Source: Bacteroidales bacterium
GTDB taxonomy: Bacteria; Bacteroidota; Bacteroidia; Bacteroidales; UBA3824
DNA length: 64,000 nucleotides
Direction: 5' to 3'
NCBI GenBank assembly: GCA_016293845.1
Contig: JAEDDH010000003.1
Span: 124,001 to 188,000, forward strand
Shown here: positions 34,415-41,374 of the stretch, piece by piece
How the letters are laid out: the number at the start of each line of letters is the position of its first letter
Position numbering within the stretch: the first letter of the stretch is position 1
Notes under the pieces: generated by a model
Databases searched by the model: none
What the model was told of the DNA's origin: nothing
What the model saw: the letters and a program-made list of their open reading frames with translations, nothing else
Translations under genes and position numbers: made by a program

Positions 34415-35851
34415 TTATTTTACATCACCCACAAACAACTCCTCTAATGTTATAAGCCCTTTTACTTGATTGCTATATTTGCCATTAGAGATACCAAAGG
34501 GCGATATCATAGTAAGGAGCAGTCCACATCTGGTGGCGGTTTCGGTTTTGAAATTGGCAAGTCGAATGCGGAGTTTGAGGTCTTCGTCTTTGCTGATGGA
34601 ATATGGAGCGTCGCAAAATTTAATCTCACAAATATTTATCCTCTTGTCGGCACGTTCGATGGCGAGGTCGATTTGTGCTTTTGGTTCGGTAGTAGCACTA
34701 CGCCAAGAGTAATATTCTGTGTGGATTTGGTCGATTCCCAAGGCTTTTTTAATTTGAGAAATATGCAGAAGACAAATGCGTTCAAATGCAAGTACCGACC
34801 AAGAATTAACTTCGGGAGTATTGAGCGAGTGAGTCCAAAAACAGTCATCTGTGGTTTCTTTGCGGCAAAATCTAAAATAAAACATTGTGAACATATCTAC
34901 CACTTGGTAAATATACTGATTGTCACGGATTTTTTTGCCTCGTGTTCGATAATGCCTGATAAAGTCGCAATTTTCTAAATCTCTGAGTATGAGAGTCAAC
35001 CGCGAACCTGAAAGAAGTTTTGCTTTAAGGGCTATTTCGTCGCGGGTGATTCCGTATGGTGCAGCGCACAATGCTTCAATTACTTGCAGGTATGGTTCAG
35101 AGTTTTTGAACAATGATTTAAAGAGCCTTTCAAATTCGTTTTTGAGTTGTGCGTTTTCGCCAAAAAACAGGCTGTCAATGTTTTGAGCCACACTTTTTGA
35201 ATTGTCCAAAAGACTTAGGTAGTAAGGCACACCACCTGTTGCCATATATAGTTGGCAGATAGTGTATCTATCGAAGACAAAACCGTTTTCGTCGAGATAT
35301 TGCTCTGTTTCGCAAAGGTTAAACTGCCGCAAGTACATTTCGTGAGTTATGCGGTTGTGAAGTCCGCCGTGGTTATCGATTATATTATCAATAATCCAAG
35401 AAGTAGCAGAACCACAAACAATTAGCATAATATTGCTATGGTCGGCGCACCAAGTGTTCCAAAAATGGTCTAACGCACCAATGAAACCTGATTTTGGAGT
35501 GTCGAGGCAGGGAATTTCATCTATGAAGATTACACATCGACGTTTTGGATTTATCTTAGCATCAAGCATTTGCTGCAACATTAAGAATGCTTCTTGCCAA
35601 TTTTCGGGTAGTTTGGCATCAACAAAACCCGCTTTTACAAGACCCTCGCGAAAGTTGCTGAGTTGTACCGATTTGGGAGCGTCGATTGTGCCCGACATAT
35701 AAAAATCAAACTTATTGTTGAAATGATGTTTTACGAGAAAAGTCTTTCCAACGCGTCTGCGACCATATAGAGCCACAAATTCGGCCTTACCTGATTTAAG
35801 ATAACTATCGAGTGCTTTTCTTTCTGCCTGTCTTCCAATGATTTTGTCCAT
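34415..35851 (-). CDS. ATP-binding protein, ATPase_2/DUF234 type
   Basis: A paralogue of the 23458 gene. The start MDKIIGRQAERKAL at 35851 (478 residues) agrees with that gene's N-terminus; the upstream open frame runs into the repeat element. Walker A is GRRRVGKT (Lys36), Walker B VIFIDEIPCLD, then VCGSATSWI, HNRITHEMYLRQFNLCETE and YMATGGVPYYL. A winged-helix-like part (YGITRDEIALKAKLLSGSRL) precedes QIDLAIERADKRINICEIKF, the D...ExK nuclease-like motif. It is full length. The promoter (minus TATATTTG at 35877-35884) is immediately preceded by two 43-bp repeats unlike those of the paralogue. Role unknown. Confidence 0.88.
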   Translation of the reverse strand: MDKIIGRQAERKALDSYLKSGKAEFVALYGRRRVGKTFLVKHHFNNKFDFYMSGTIDAPKSVQLSNFREGLVKAGFVDAKLPENWQEAFLMLQQMLDAKINPKRRCVIFIDEIPCLDTPKSGFIGALDHFWNTWCADHSNIMLIVCGSATSWIIDNIIDNHGGLHNRITHEMYLRQFNLCETEQYLDENGFVFDRYTICQLYMATGGVPYYLSLLDNSKSVAQNIDSLFFGENAQLKNEFERLFKSLFKNSEPYLQVIEALCAAPYGITRDEIALKAKLLSGSRLTLILRDLENCDFIRHYRTRGKKIRDNQYIYQVVDMFTMFYFRFCRKETTDDCFWTHSLNTPEVNSWSVLAFERICLLHISQIKKALGIDQIHTEYYSWRSATTEPKAQIDLAIERADKRINICEIKFCDAPYSISKDEDLKLRIRLANFKTETATRCGLLLTMISPFGISNGKYSNQVKGLITLEELFVGDVK

Positions 35852-35876
35852 AGAGCAATAAATATTGATTACACCG

Positions 35877-35884
35877 CAAATATA
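35877..35884 (-). promoter_or_regulatory. -7 box of the ATPase gene at 34415-35851
   Basis: On the minus strand this reads TATATTTG, 26 bases before the ATG and 10 bases from the first 43-bp repeat. Confidence 0.65.
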
Positions 35885-35893
35885 AAAATAATC

Positions 35894-35987
35894 CGCCAAA
35901 CTCGCAATTTTTTGTTGGGTTTGGCAGATTATCGGGCGATAAGTCGCCAAACACGCGATTTTTTATTGAGTTTGGCAGGTTATCGGG
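35894..35987. repeat. Two 43-bp tandem repeats with internal palindromes
   Basis: Unit 1 (35894-35936) and unit 2 (35945-35987) have equal length, start 51 bases apart and differ at five positions. Each has the inverted pair CGCCAAAC ... GTTTGGC and ends in TTATCGGG. The space between them completes the palindrome TTATCGGGCGATAA (35929-35942). They lie where the -33 element and operators of the ATPase promoter would be. Confidence 0.88.
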
Positions 35988-36333
35988 ATAAAAATTTTTC
36001 AAGCGGCGGGGGAGCATATTCCGAAATTATCCGGCTCAACTGACAATAAGGCGCGTGCAAGGGATTTTGATAGCAAAACGGTGCATCTCCCTGAATATAA
36101 AGACAAAAATCAACCTTAGTGCCTTTTCCAGCCGGAAATATAACAGCCAAGGTAATAATACCCAAGCCATAGAATTTTAGATTACGCAACAGCGACTTAC
36201 GCTTGCGTTCGTCGGCAAAAAGCGATTTGGGAGTATCAATGTAATACTTTTTGATGTCGACCACAAAACTGCTCCAATCGGTATTGGTGGCATAAGGGTA
36301 GTTTAGAGCGCTAAAAAAGGGATAAAGTCCCAA
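35980..36333 (-). CDS. Hypothetical membrane-anchored fragment
   Basis: A minus frame of 117 residues with protein-like composition: SSFVVDIKKYYIDTPKSLFA, then a basic stretch ADERKRKSLLRNLKFYG and one hydrophobic segment GLGIITLAVIFPAG. Its stop codon comes from the TTATCGGG of the neighbouring repeat unit, and the only start is a TTG (36333) beside the opposite-strand CHAT remnant. It is probably the piece of a longer gene, cut at both ends. I do not recognise it. Confidence 0.3.
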   Translation of the reverse strand: MGLYPFFSALNYPYATNTDWSSFVVDIKKYYIDTPKSLFADERKRKSLLRNLKFYGLGIITLAVIFPAGKGTKVDFCLYIQGDAPFCYQNPLHAPYCQLSRIISEYAPPPLEKFLSR

Positions 36334-36423
36334 GCATTCATCTTAGCCCAAGACAAAATCCGCAAAAAATACATCGACCCAAAAACGTGGGCAGGATTTA
36401 TAATGGTAGACGGGAAGGAGTAG
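36331..36423 (+). pseudogene. C-terminal scrap of a CHAT-domain protein
   Basis: A plus-strand stretch of 30 residues ending in TAG reads AFILAQDKIRKKYIDPKTWA then GFIMVDGKE. This is the typical end of CHAT peptidase domains (a Gln-rich helix, then P..WAaFv). Nothing upstream continues it. It is a short remnant at the edge of the accessory region; the 75 bases that follow, up to 36498, hold nothing recognisable. Confidence 0.45.
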
Positions 36424-36498
36424 GAAGAATAATACGTGAAGGGCATAGAGTATTTTTCGCATAAGATGATGGAATTTTAGATATACTTCTTCCCTCCC

Positions 36499-36879
36499 CT
36501 ACTTATCTTTTCTTCCAAAAAATTTTAGCAAAAACATAGTATCCATTATTGCAAACACTAAGTACACCGACATAAAGAATATTACAAATGGTTTTCCGGA
36601 TTCGTGGGGAAGGACGGCATACGAACTCATTAAGAATACAAAATAGAGAATCAACTTCAATACCGTTGACAGCATAAAGACACCTGAAAATTTGGCGAAT
36701 TTTGAATACTGAGGTCTGGTGATTACCAATGCCGATATAATGCTGACAGCAGCGAAAAATGCGGGTGTGGCATATACTGCCCACGACGATTTTTCGGGTA
36801 TTATCATAACAAAAATCACTGCGGCAATAAGTGTGCATAGTGCCGCCATCACTACATATTTAGTTAACTCTTTTTGCAT
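36499..36879 (-). CDS. AtpI-like four-helix membrane protein
   Basis: A 126-residue protein of four predicted transmembrane helices (starting MQKELTKYVVMAALCTLIAA, ending LFGRKDK-like FFGRKDK). It begins two bases after the atpZ-like gene. In Bacteroidota the genes bactofilin, AtpZ and a four-helix protein usually precede atpB and the rest of the F-type ATP synthase operon, so this is likely the AtpI-like assembly or ion-supply protein. Here atpB does not follow: the accessory region starts about 75 bases downstream. Confidence 0.6.
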   Translation of the reverse strand: MQKELTKYVVMAALCTLIAAVIFVMIIPEKSSWAVYATPAFFAAVSIISALVITRPQYSKFAKFSGVFMLSTVLKLILYFVFLMSSYAVLPHESGKPFVIFFMSVYLVFAIMDTMFLLKFFGRKDK

Positions 36880-36881
36880 TT

Positions 36882-37088
36882 TTATTTATTAATTACATCC
36901 TTGATAAACAAATAAATACCCGCTGCCACCGAAAGCAATGATGCAACCACTGTAATAATGGGTTTTGTGGCAAAACAATCGTCTAACCAAATGCCTGCCA
37001 ATACCCCTATAACAATTACGGCCACCATTTGAAAGGCAGCCGTAGTGTATTTTGCAACGTCGCGAAGGTTGTCGCTATCTTTTTTCAA
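36882..37088 (-). CDS. AtpZ/AtpI family protein
   Basis: A 68-residue protein with two transmembrane helices separated by WLDDCFATKP, the pattern of the ATPase_gene1 (AtpZ) family: KYTTAAFQMVAVIVIGVLAG and VASLLSVAAGIYLFIKDVIN. These small proteins accompany F-type ATP synthases and are thought to help assembly or supply Ca/Mg ions. It sits between bactofilin (4 bases upstream) and the four-helix gene (2 bases downstream). Confidence 0.8.
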   Translation of the reverse strand: MKKDSDNLRDVAKYTTAAFQMVAVIVIGVLAGIWLDDCFATKPIITVVASLLSVAAGIYLFIKDVINK

Positions 37089-37092
37089 GCTT

Positions 37093-37464
37093 TTACTTCT
37101 TTATAGCGTTAGCGGCGGCGTCTTTGGTGTCCATCTGGCAAGTGCCGGTGAATATTGCGCCCTCTTCGATAATAATCTTGGTGGTGTCGATGTCGCCGTG
37201 CACACTTGCGGTGTCTTTGAGTTCAAGAAGCTCGGCACACGAAAGTTTGCCGTCCACCTTGCCACTGATGTTTGCCACTTTGCACGAAATTTCGCCCTCT
37301 ACTACGCCCGATTTGTCGATTACGAGACGCTCGGTAAGGCTGATGTTGCCTTTGAGTTTTCCGGCAATGCGTACGCTGCCGTTTGATTTGATTTCGCCCA
37401 CGAATTCTGTACCGAAGGCGATGATACTGGTATTGTTGACTGTGTCAGTTTCAATTTTTGCCAT
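37093..37464 (-). CDS. Bactofilin
   Basis: A polymer-forming cytoskeletal protein of 123 residues. The core is a right-handed beta-helix of short repeats (GTEFVGEIKSNGSVRIAGKL, NISLTERLVIDKSGVVEGEI and so on), with short disordered tails. Bactofilins form stable membrane-associated filaments in shape or envelope processes. It is first of three genes with AtpZ and the AtpI-like gene. The promoter is not obvious. Confidence 0.9.
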   Translation of the reverse strand: MAKIETDTVNNTSIIAFGTEFVGEIKSNGSVRIAGKLKGNISLTERLVIDKSGVVEGEISCKVANISGKVDGKLSCAELLELKDTASVHGDIDTTKIIIEEGAIFTGTCQMDTKDAAANAIKK

Positions 37465-37523
37465 GCTGTCAAGAGATATAAGTTAATTTTGGCGCAATTT
37501 AAAAATAATTTTTTAAATATGCG

Positions 37524-38873
37524 CTACTCTTCGGGAGATTTTAATTCAAAATCTTCCATAAATTTAGTTGTGTACTCTCCTGCGCAGAAACGGGGGTCGT
37601 TCATCAGTTGCAGATGGAACGGCGCGGTGGTTTTTACACCTTCAACTACGAGTTCAAACAATGCTCTCCTCATCTTGGCTATTGCCTCTTCGCGGGTTTG
37701 TGCCACAGCCACTAACTTGATTATCATCGAGTCGTAGTACGATGGAATCTGATAGCCTGTGTAAATGTGCGTATCCACACGTATGCCGTTGCCTCCGGGA
37801 AGGTGCAAACCTGTGATTTTGCCAGGACACGGACGGAATCCGTTGAATGGATCTTCTGCATTGATACGGCACTCGATGGCGTGAGCCTGCGGATAGTAGT
37901 TGCGAGTAGAGATTTTTGCTCCGGCTGCAATACGTATCTGCTCTTTGATAAGGTCAAGATTGGTAACTTCTTCAGTAATACCATGTTCTACTTGAATACG
38001 AGTATTCATCTCCATAAAGTAGAAATTGCGGTGAGCGTCTACAAGAAACTCTACTGTGCCAACGCCTTCGTATTTGATAGCACGAGCGGCTTTACAAGCG
38101 GCCTCTCCCATCTTATGACGGAGTTCCTCGGTCATAAAGGGCGATGGAGTTTCCTCAAGAAGTTTCTGGTGACGACGCTGAATAGAGCAGTCGCGCTCAG
38201 AGAGGTGGCAAACGTTGCCGTATTGGTCGCCAGCAATTTGAATCTCTATGTGGTGGGGTTCTTCGATGTATTTTTCAAGGTAAACTGCGTCGTTGGCAAA
38301 CGATGCTGCGGCTTCTTGACGAGCAGTGTTCCAGAGGTGCTCAAACTCGTCTTCGTTGCGGATAATGCGCATACCCTTGCCTCCGCCACCTGCTGTGGCT
38401 TTAAGCATTACAGGGTAACCAATGCGTTTTGCCTCAGCTTTGCCTTGCTCCATGGTGTCGAGCAATCCCTGAGTGCCGGGAGTTACAGGCACACCGTGCT
38501 CAGTCATAGTTTTGCGGGCAGTAGCTTTATCGCCCATCATAACGATTTGCTCGGCTGTGGGACCAATAAACTTGATACCGTGCTCGGTGCAGATGCGGGC
38601 AAACTTGGCGTTTTCCGAAAGGAAACCATAACCGGGGTGAATTGCGTCGGCGTTGGTGATTTCAGCTACTGAAATAAGAGCCGGAATATTCAAGTACGAC
38701 TTAGCAGAAGGCGGGTTTCCGATGCAGACAGCCTCGTCGGCAAACTTCACATGCAGCGAGTCGCGGTCGGCGGTAGAATATACTGCCACGGTTTTGATGC
38801 CCATCTCTTTGCAGGTGCGTATAATGCGCAGGGCAATTTCGCCACGGTTGGCAATTAATATCTTTTTAAACAT
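37524..38873 (-). CDS. accC: Acetyl-CoA carboxylase, biotin carboxylase
   Basis: Carboxylates biotin on AccB with ATP and bicarbonate, the first half of malonyl-CoA synthesis. The 449-residue protein begins MFKKILIANRGEIALRI and has the ATP-grasp motif ATAGGGGKGMRII, HIEIQIAGDQYGNV, and FYFMEMNTRIQVEHGITEEV with the catalytic/metal Glu and Arg. Length is standard. It is the last gene of the DUF177-rpmF-fabH-accB-accC run, 16 bases after accB. Confidence 0.95.
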   Translation of the reverse strand: MFKKILIANRGEIALRIIRTCKEMGIKTVAVYSTADRDSLHVKFADEAVCIGNPPSAKSYLNIPALISVAEITNADAIHPGYGFLSENAKFARICTEHGIKFIGPTAEQIVMMGDKATARKTMTEHGVPVTPGTQGLLDTMEQGKAEAKRIGYPVMLKATAGGGGKGMRIIRNEDEFEHLWNTARQEAAASFANDAVYLEKYIEEPHHIEIQIAGDQYGNVCHLSERDCSIQRRHQKLLEETPSPFMTEELRHKMGEAACKAARAIKYEGVGTVEFLVDAHRNFYFMEMNTRIQVEHGITEEVTNLDLIKEQIRIAAGAKISTRNYYPQAHAIECRINAEDPFNGFRPCPGKITGLHLPGGNGIRVDTHIYTGYQIPSYYDSMIIKLVAVAQTREEAIAKMRRALFELVVEGVKTTAPFHLQLMNDPRFCAGEYTTKFMEDFELKSPEE

Positions 38874-38889
38874 AACCTATCTTTCTTAA

Positions 38890-39399
38890 TTAGGGTTCGA
38901 TAAGGAAAAGAGGCTGGTCAAACTCTACGGGAGTGCCTTCTTCTACAAGGATTTTGGCAATTTTGCCCGAAACCTCAGATTCGATTTCGTTGAAAAGTTT
39001 CATAGCCTCGATGATGCAGAGCACCTGACCTTTGGTAACTTCGTCGCCAACATTAACATAGATAGGTTTGTCGGGTGAAGGACGGCGGTAGAAAGTGCCA
39101 ACCATAGGAGCCTTAACTGTGAGGAATTTTTTGTCGTCTTCCTTAGCGTTTTCGCGATACTCAATAGGAGTTGTAGTGGTGGTGGCAGCTTGAATGGGCG
39201 ATCCCATCTGCTGAGCCATACCCGAAATCATAGGCATCTGGAAAGCGGGCATCTGAAAGTTTTCGCCACGGGCAATATCCTTGTCGCCGGCGGGAAATTT
39301 TACGTTGAGTTTCATATCATCGGTCTGAATGTCCACTTCGGCAATTCCGATCCTTGAAACGGCTTTGATAAAATCTTGTACTTCCTTTAAATTTGCCAT
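38890..39399 (-). CDS. accB: Biotin carboxyl carrier protein
   Basis: A 169-residue BCCP. The biotinylated lysine is Lys134 in IEAMKLFNEIES. The biotinyl domain begins with VKAPMVGTFYRRPSPD, preceded by a Gln/Met/Thr/Pro-rich linker with TTTTTP. It carries carboxybiotin between AccC and the carboxyltransferase. It lies between fabH and accC in the minus-strand operon. Confidence 0.95.
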   Translation of the reverse strand: MANLKEVQDFIKAVSRIGIAEVDIQTDDMKLNVKFPAGDKDIARGENFQMPAFQMPMISGMAQQMGSPIQAATTTTTPIEYRENAKEDDKKFLTVKAPMVGTFYRRPSPDKPIYVNVGDEVTKGQVLCIIEAMKLFNEIESEVSGKIAKILVEEGTPVEFDQPLFLIEP

Positions 39400-39444
39400 A
39401 ATATTTTTATTTTTTATTAATTATCAAACTAAATTACTGTAACA

Positions 39445-40440
39445 CTACGAGTTATAAGCCCATTTTAGGTAAAGTGCACCCCATGTAAATCCCGCTCCGA
39501 ACGCAGAAATGATTATGTTGTCGCCCTTGCGGAGCTGTTTTTCCCATTCGCATAGGCAGATAGGAATTGTGGCTGATGTGGTGTTGCCGTAACGCTGGAT
39601 ATTGATCATCACTTTTTCGGGAGCAAGTTCCATGCGTCGTGCTGTGGCGTCGATAATGCGGAGGTTGGCCTGATGTGGCACAAGCCATGCTATGTCGTCG
39701 GCAGTGAGGTGGTTTCGTTCCATAATCTCTACCGAGACGTCCGCCATATGGGTAACAGCGGCCTTAAACACGGGCTGCCCCTCTTGATATATAAAATGTT
39801 CGCGATTTTGAACGGTTTCGATAGTGGATGGCGACAACGAACCTCCCGATTTCATGTGGAGGTGCTTTACGCCCGAACCGTCAACACAGAGAATATAGTC
39901 TAAAAGCCCAAGTTCCTCGTCAGATGGTTCTAAAAGCACAGCCGCAGCACCATCGCCAAAAAGCGGACAGGTTTTGCGGTCGGTATAGTCGGTGATAGCC
40001 GACATTTTTTCAGAGCTTACGAGGATAATCTTTTTTTCTACTCCCGACTGAATAAACTTAGAAGCTGTAACTAAGCCGTTTAAAAAACCAGAACAAGCGG
40101 CATGAAGGTCAAATGCGAAGGCATTTTTCAATCCCGCCATATCACAAATTTGTATACCCGAAGCTGGGAATACCATATCAGGAGTGGTGGTAGTGCATAT
40201 TACCATGTCGATTTCCAAAGGGTCGATATTTTTCTTGCTAATGAGGTCTTTAATAGCCATAGCACCCATATAAGCCGTAGCCTTGTCCTTGTCTTTAAGT
40301 ATTCTGCGTTCCTTGATACCCACGTGCGATGTAATCCACTCGTCGCTTGTGTCGAGCATATGCGATAGTTCGTCGTTGGTGAGACGATACTCAGGAACAT
40401 ACATACCTACCCCAGTAATAACAGCGTTCGTTTTTGCCAT
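39445..40440 (-). CDS. fabH: 3-oxoacyl-ACP synthase III
   Basis: KASIII condenses acetyl-CoA with malonyl-ACP and so starts fatty-acid synthesis. The 331-residue protein has the catalytic Cys116 in HAACSGFLNGL, His in VPHQANLRI and Asn in YGNTTSATIP, plus the N-terminal TSDEWITSHVGIKERR motif. The length is normal. In the operon it comes after rpmF; plsX, often located between them in other bacteria, is absent here. Confidence 0.95.
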   Translation of the reverse strand: MAKTNAVITGVGMYVPEYRLTNDELSHMLDTSDEWITSHVGIKERRILKDKDKATAYMGAMAIKDLISKKNIDPLEIDMVICTTTTPDMVFPASGIQICDMAGLKNAFAFDLHAACSGFLNGLVTASKFIQSGVEKKIILVSSEKMSAITDYTDRKTCPLFGDGAAAVLLEPSDEELGLLDYILCVDGSGVKHLHMKSGGSLSPSTIETVQNREHFIYQEGQPVFKAAVTHMADVSVEIMERNHLTADDIAWLVPHQANLRIIDATARRMELAPEKVMINIQRYGNTTSATIPICLCEWEKQLRKGDNIIISAFGAGFTWGALYLKWAYNS

Positions 40441-40546
40441 AAAGAATTATTATCTGAAAAAAACAAAAAAGACAAATGTAGGAACATTCCGCAAAGGGCG
40501 CAACATTCCGCCATCTGTCTAAATTTCATTCTGTTGCAGCATAATG

Positions 40547-40738
40547 CTACTCAGCGGCAGCGGCTGACTTGTCGATAGCGAGTTGGCCTCTGTAATATCC
40601 ACATTCGGGGCAAACTGTGTGCGACTGGATAGTGGCTCCGCAGTTGCTGCATTTTGAAAGTGTGGGTGCTACCGCTTTATAGTGGGTTCTTCTTTTGTCT
40701 CTTCTCGTCTTCGAGGTTTTGTGCTTAGGATGTGCCAT
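40547..40738 (-). CDS. rpmF: 50S ribosomal protein L32
   Basis: A 63-residue basic protein with the L32 start MAHPKHKTSKTRRDKRRTHY and a four-cysteine zinc site (CSNCG ... CPECGYYRG). It is a small part of the large ribosomal subunit. It is preceded by the DUF177 gene, an association conserved across bacteria. Confidence 0.96.
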   Translation of the reverse strand: MAHPKHKTSKTRRDKRRTHYKAVAPTLSKCSNCGATIQSHTVCPECGYYRGQLAIDKSAAAAE

Positions 40739-40781
40739 TTTTTTAAATATTTAATACGTTATACCTTTTAATTATACAATT

Positions 40782-41309
40782 TCAAAATTCATAGTTTCGC
40801 AACTGATCCCATCTCGGGTCGGTTTCTAATACATTATCGTGCGCCTCAAGTACTTCGAGGGTGGCACTCATATCGGGGTCGCAAGTGGGCAGACCGTCGA
40901 TACCATTGGGGTGCACTCTTCTTGCCGGAACGCTCAGCACTATATATTCATATATATGGTGCGAAAGGTCGAGCTTTGTCTCGTCGTGCGAAAGCACGAT
41001 TTCGTCATCGGCTTCGGCAGGGTCGCTTGTCTGATTGCCAAACTTAACGGTGAGTTCAAAATATCCCTCAATCGGGAGGTTGAACATACCAAGGCAGCGG
41101 TCGCACTCCACTTCTACTGTTCCTCTTATGTCGAACCCAAATTTGAGCGCATACTCCGAAATATCTGCCGTCACTTCAACGTCGATTTTTCCGTTTTGGA
41201 ACTCCGATTCGGCAAATTGTGCAAAAAAACAACCGTCGAGAAGGAAATTCATCTCGTGGCGTCCTGCTGTCATCGTTTTGTAATCTACTACAAAGTTGTT
41301 TTTCGCCAT
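40782..41309 (-). CDS. DUF177 (YceD-like) protein
   Basis: A 175-residue protein with the DUF177 pattern: FDIRGTVEVECDRCLGMFNL in the middle and YEYIVLSVPARRVHPNG towards the end. In other bacteria YceD/DUF177 is linked to 23S rRNA accumulation and nearly always precedes rpmF, as here (43 bases). A TACTTTTG -7 box lies at 41335-41342, so this gene probably starts the rpmF-fabH-acc transcript. Confidence 0.9.
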   Translation of the reverse strand: MAKNNFVVDYKTMTAGRHEMNFLLDGCFFAQFAESEFQNGKIDVEVTADISEYALKFGFDIRGTVEVECDRCLGMFNLPIEGYFELTVKFGNQTSDPAEADDEIVLSHDETKLDLSHHIYEYIVLSVPARRVHPNGIDGLPTCDPDMSATLEVLEAHDNVLETDPRWDQLRNYEF

Positions 41310-41334
41310 AATCGTTATGATGTAGAAATTGGCG

Positions 41335-41342
41335 CAAAAGTA
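41335..41342 (-). promoter_or_regulatory. -7 box of DUF177-rpmF-fabH-accBC
   Basis: On the minus strand this reads TACTTTTG, matching TAnnTTTG, 25 bases before the DUF177 start. Confidence 0.55.
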
Positions 41343-41374
41343 AAAGGTTTATTCAACAAAAACAAAATTTTTGG

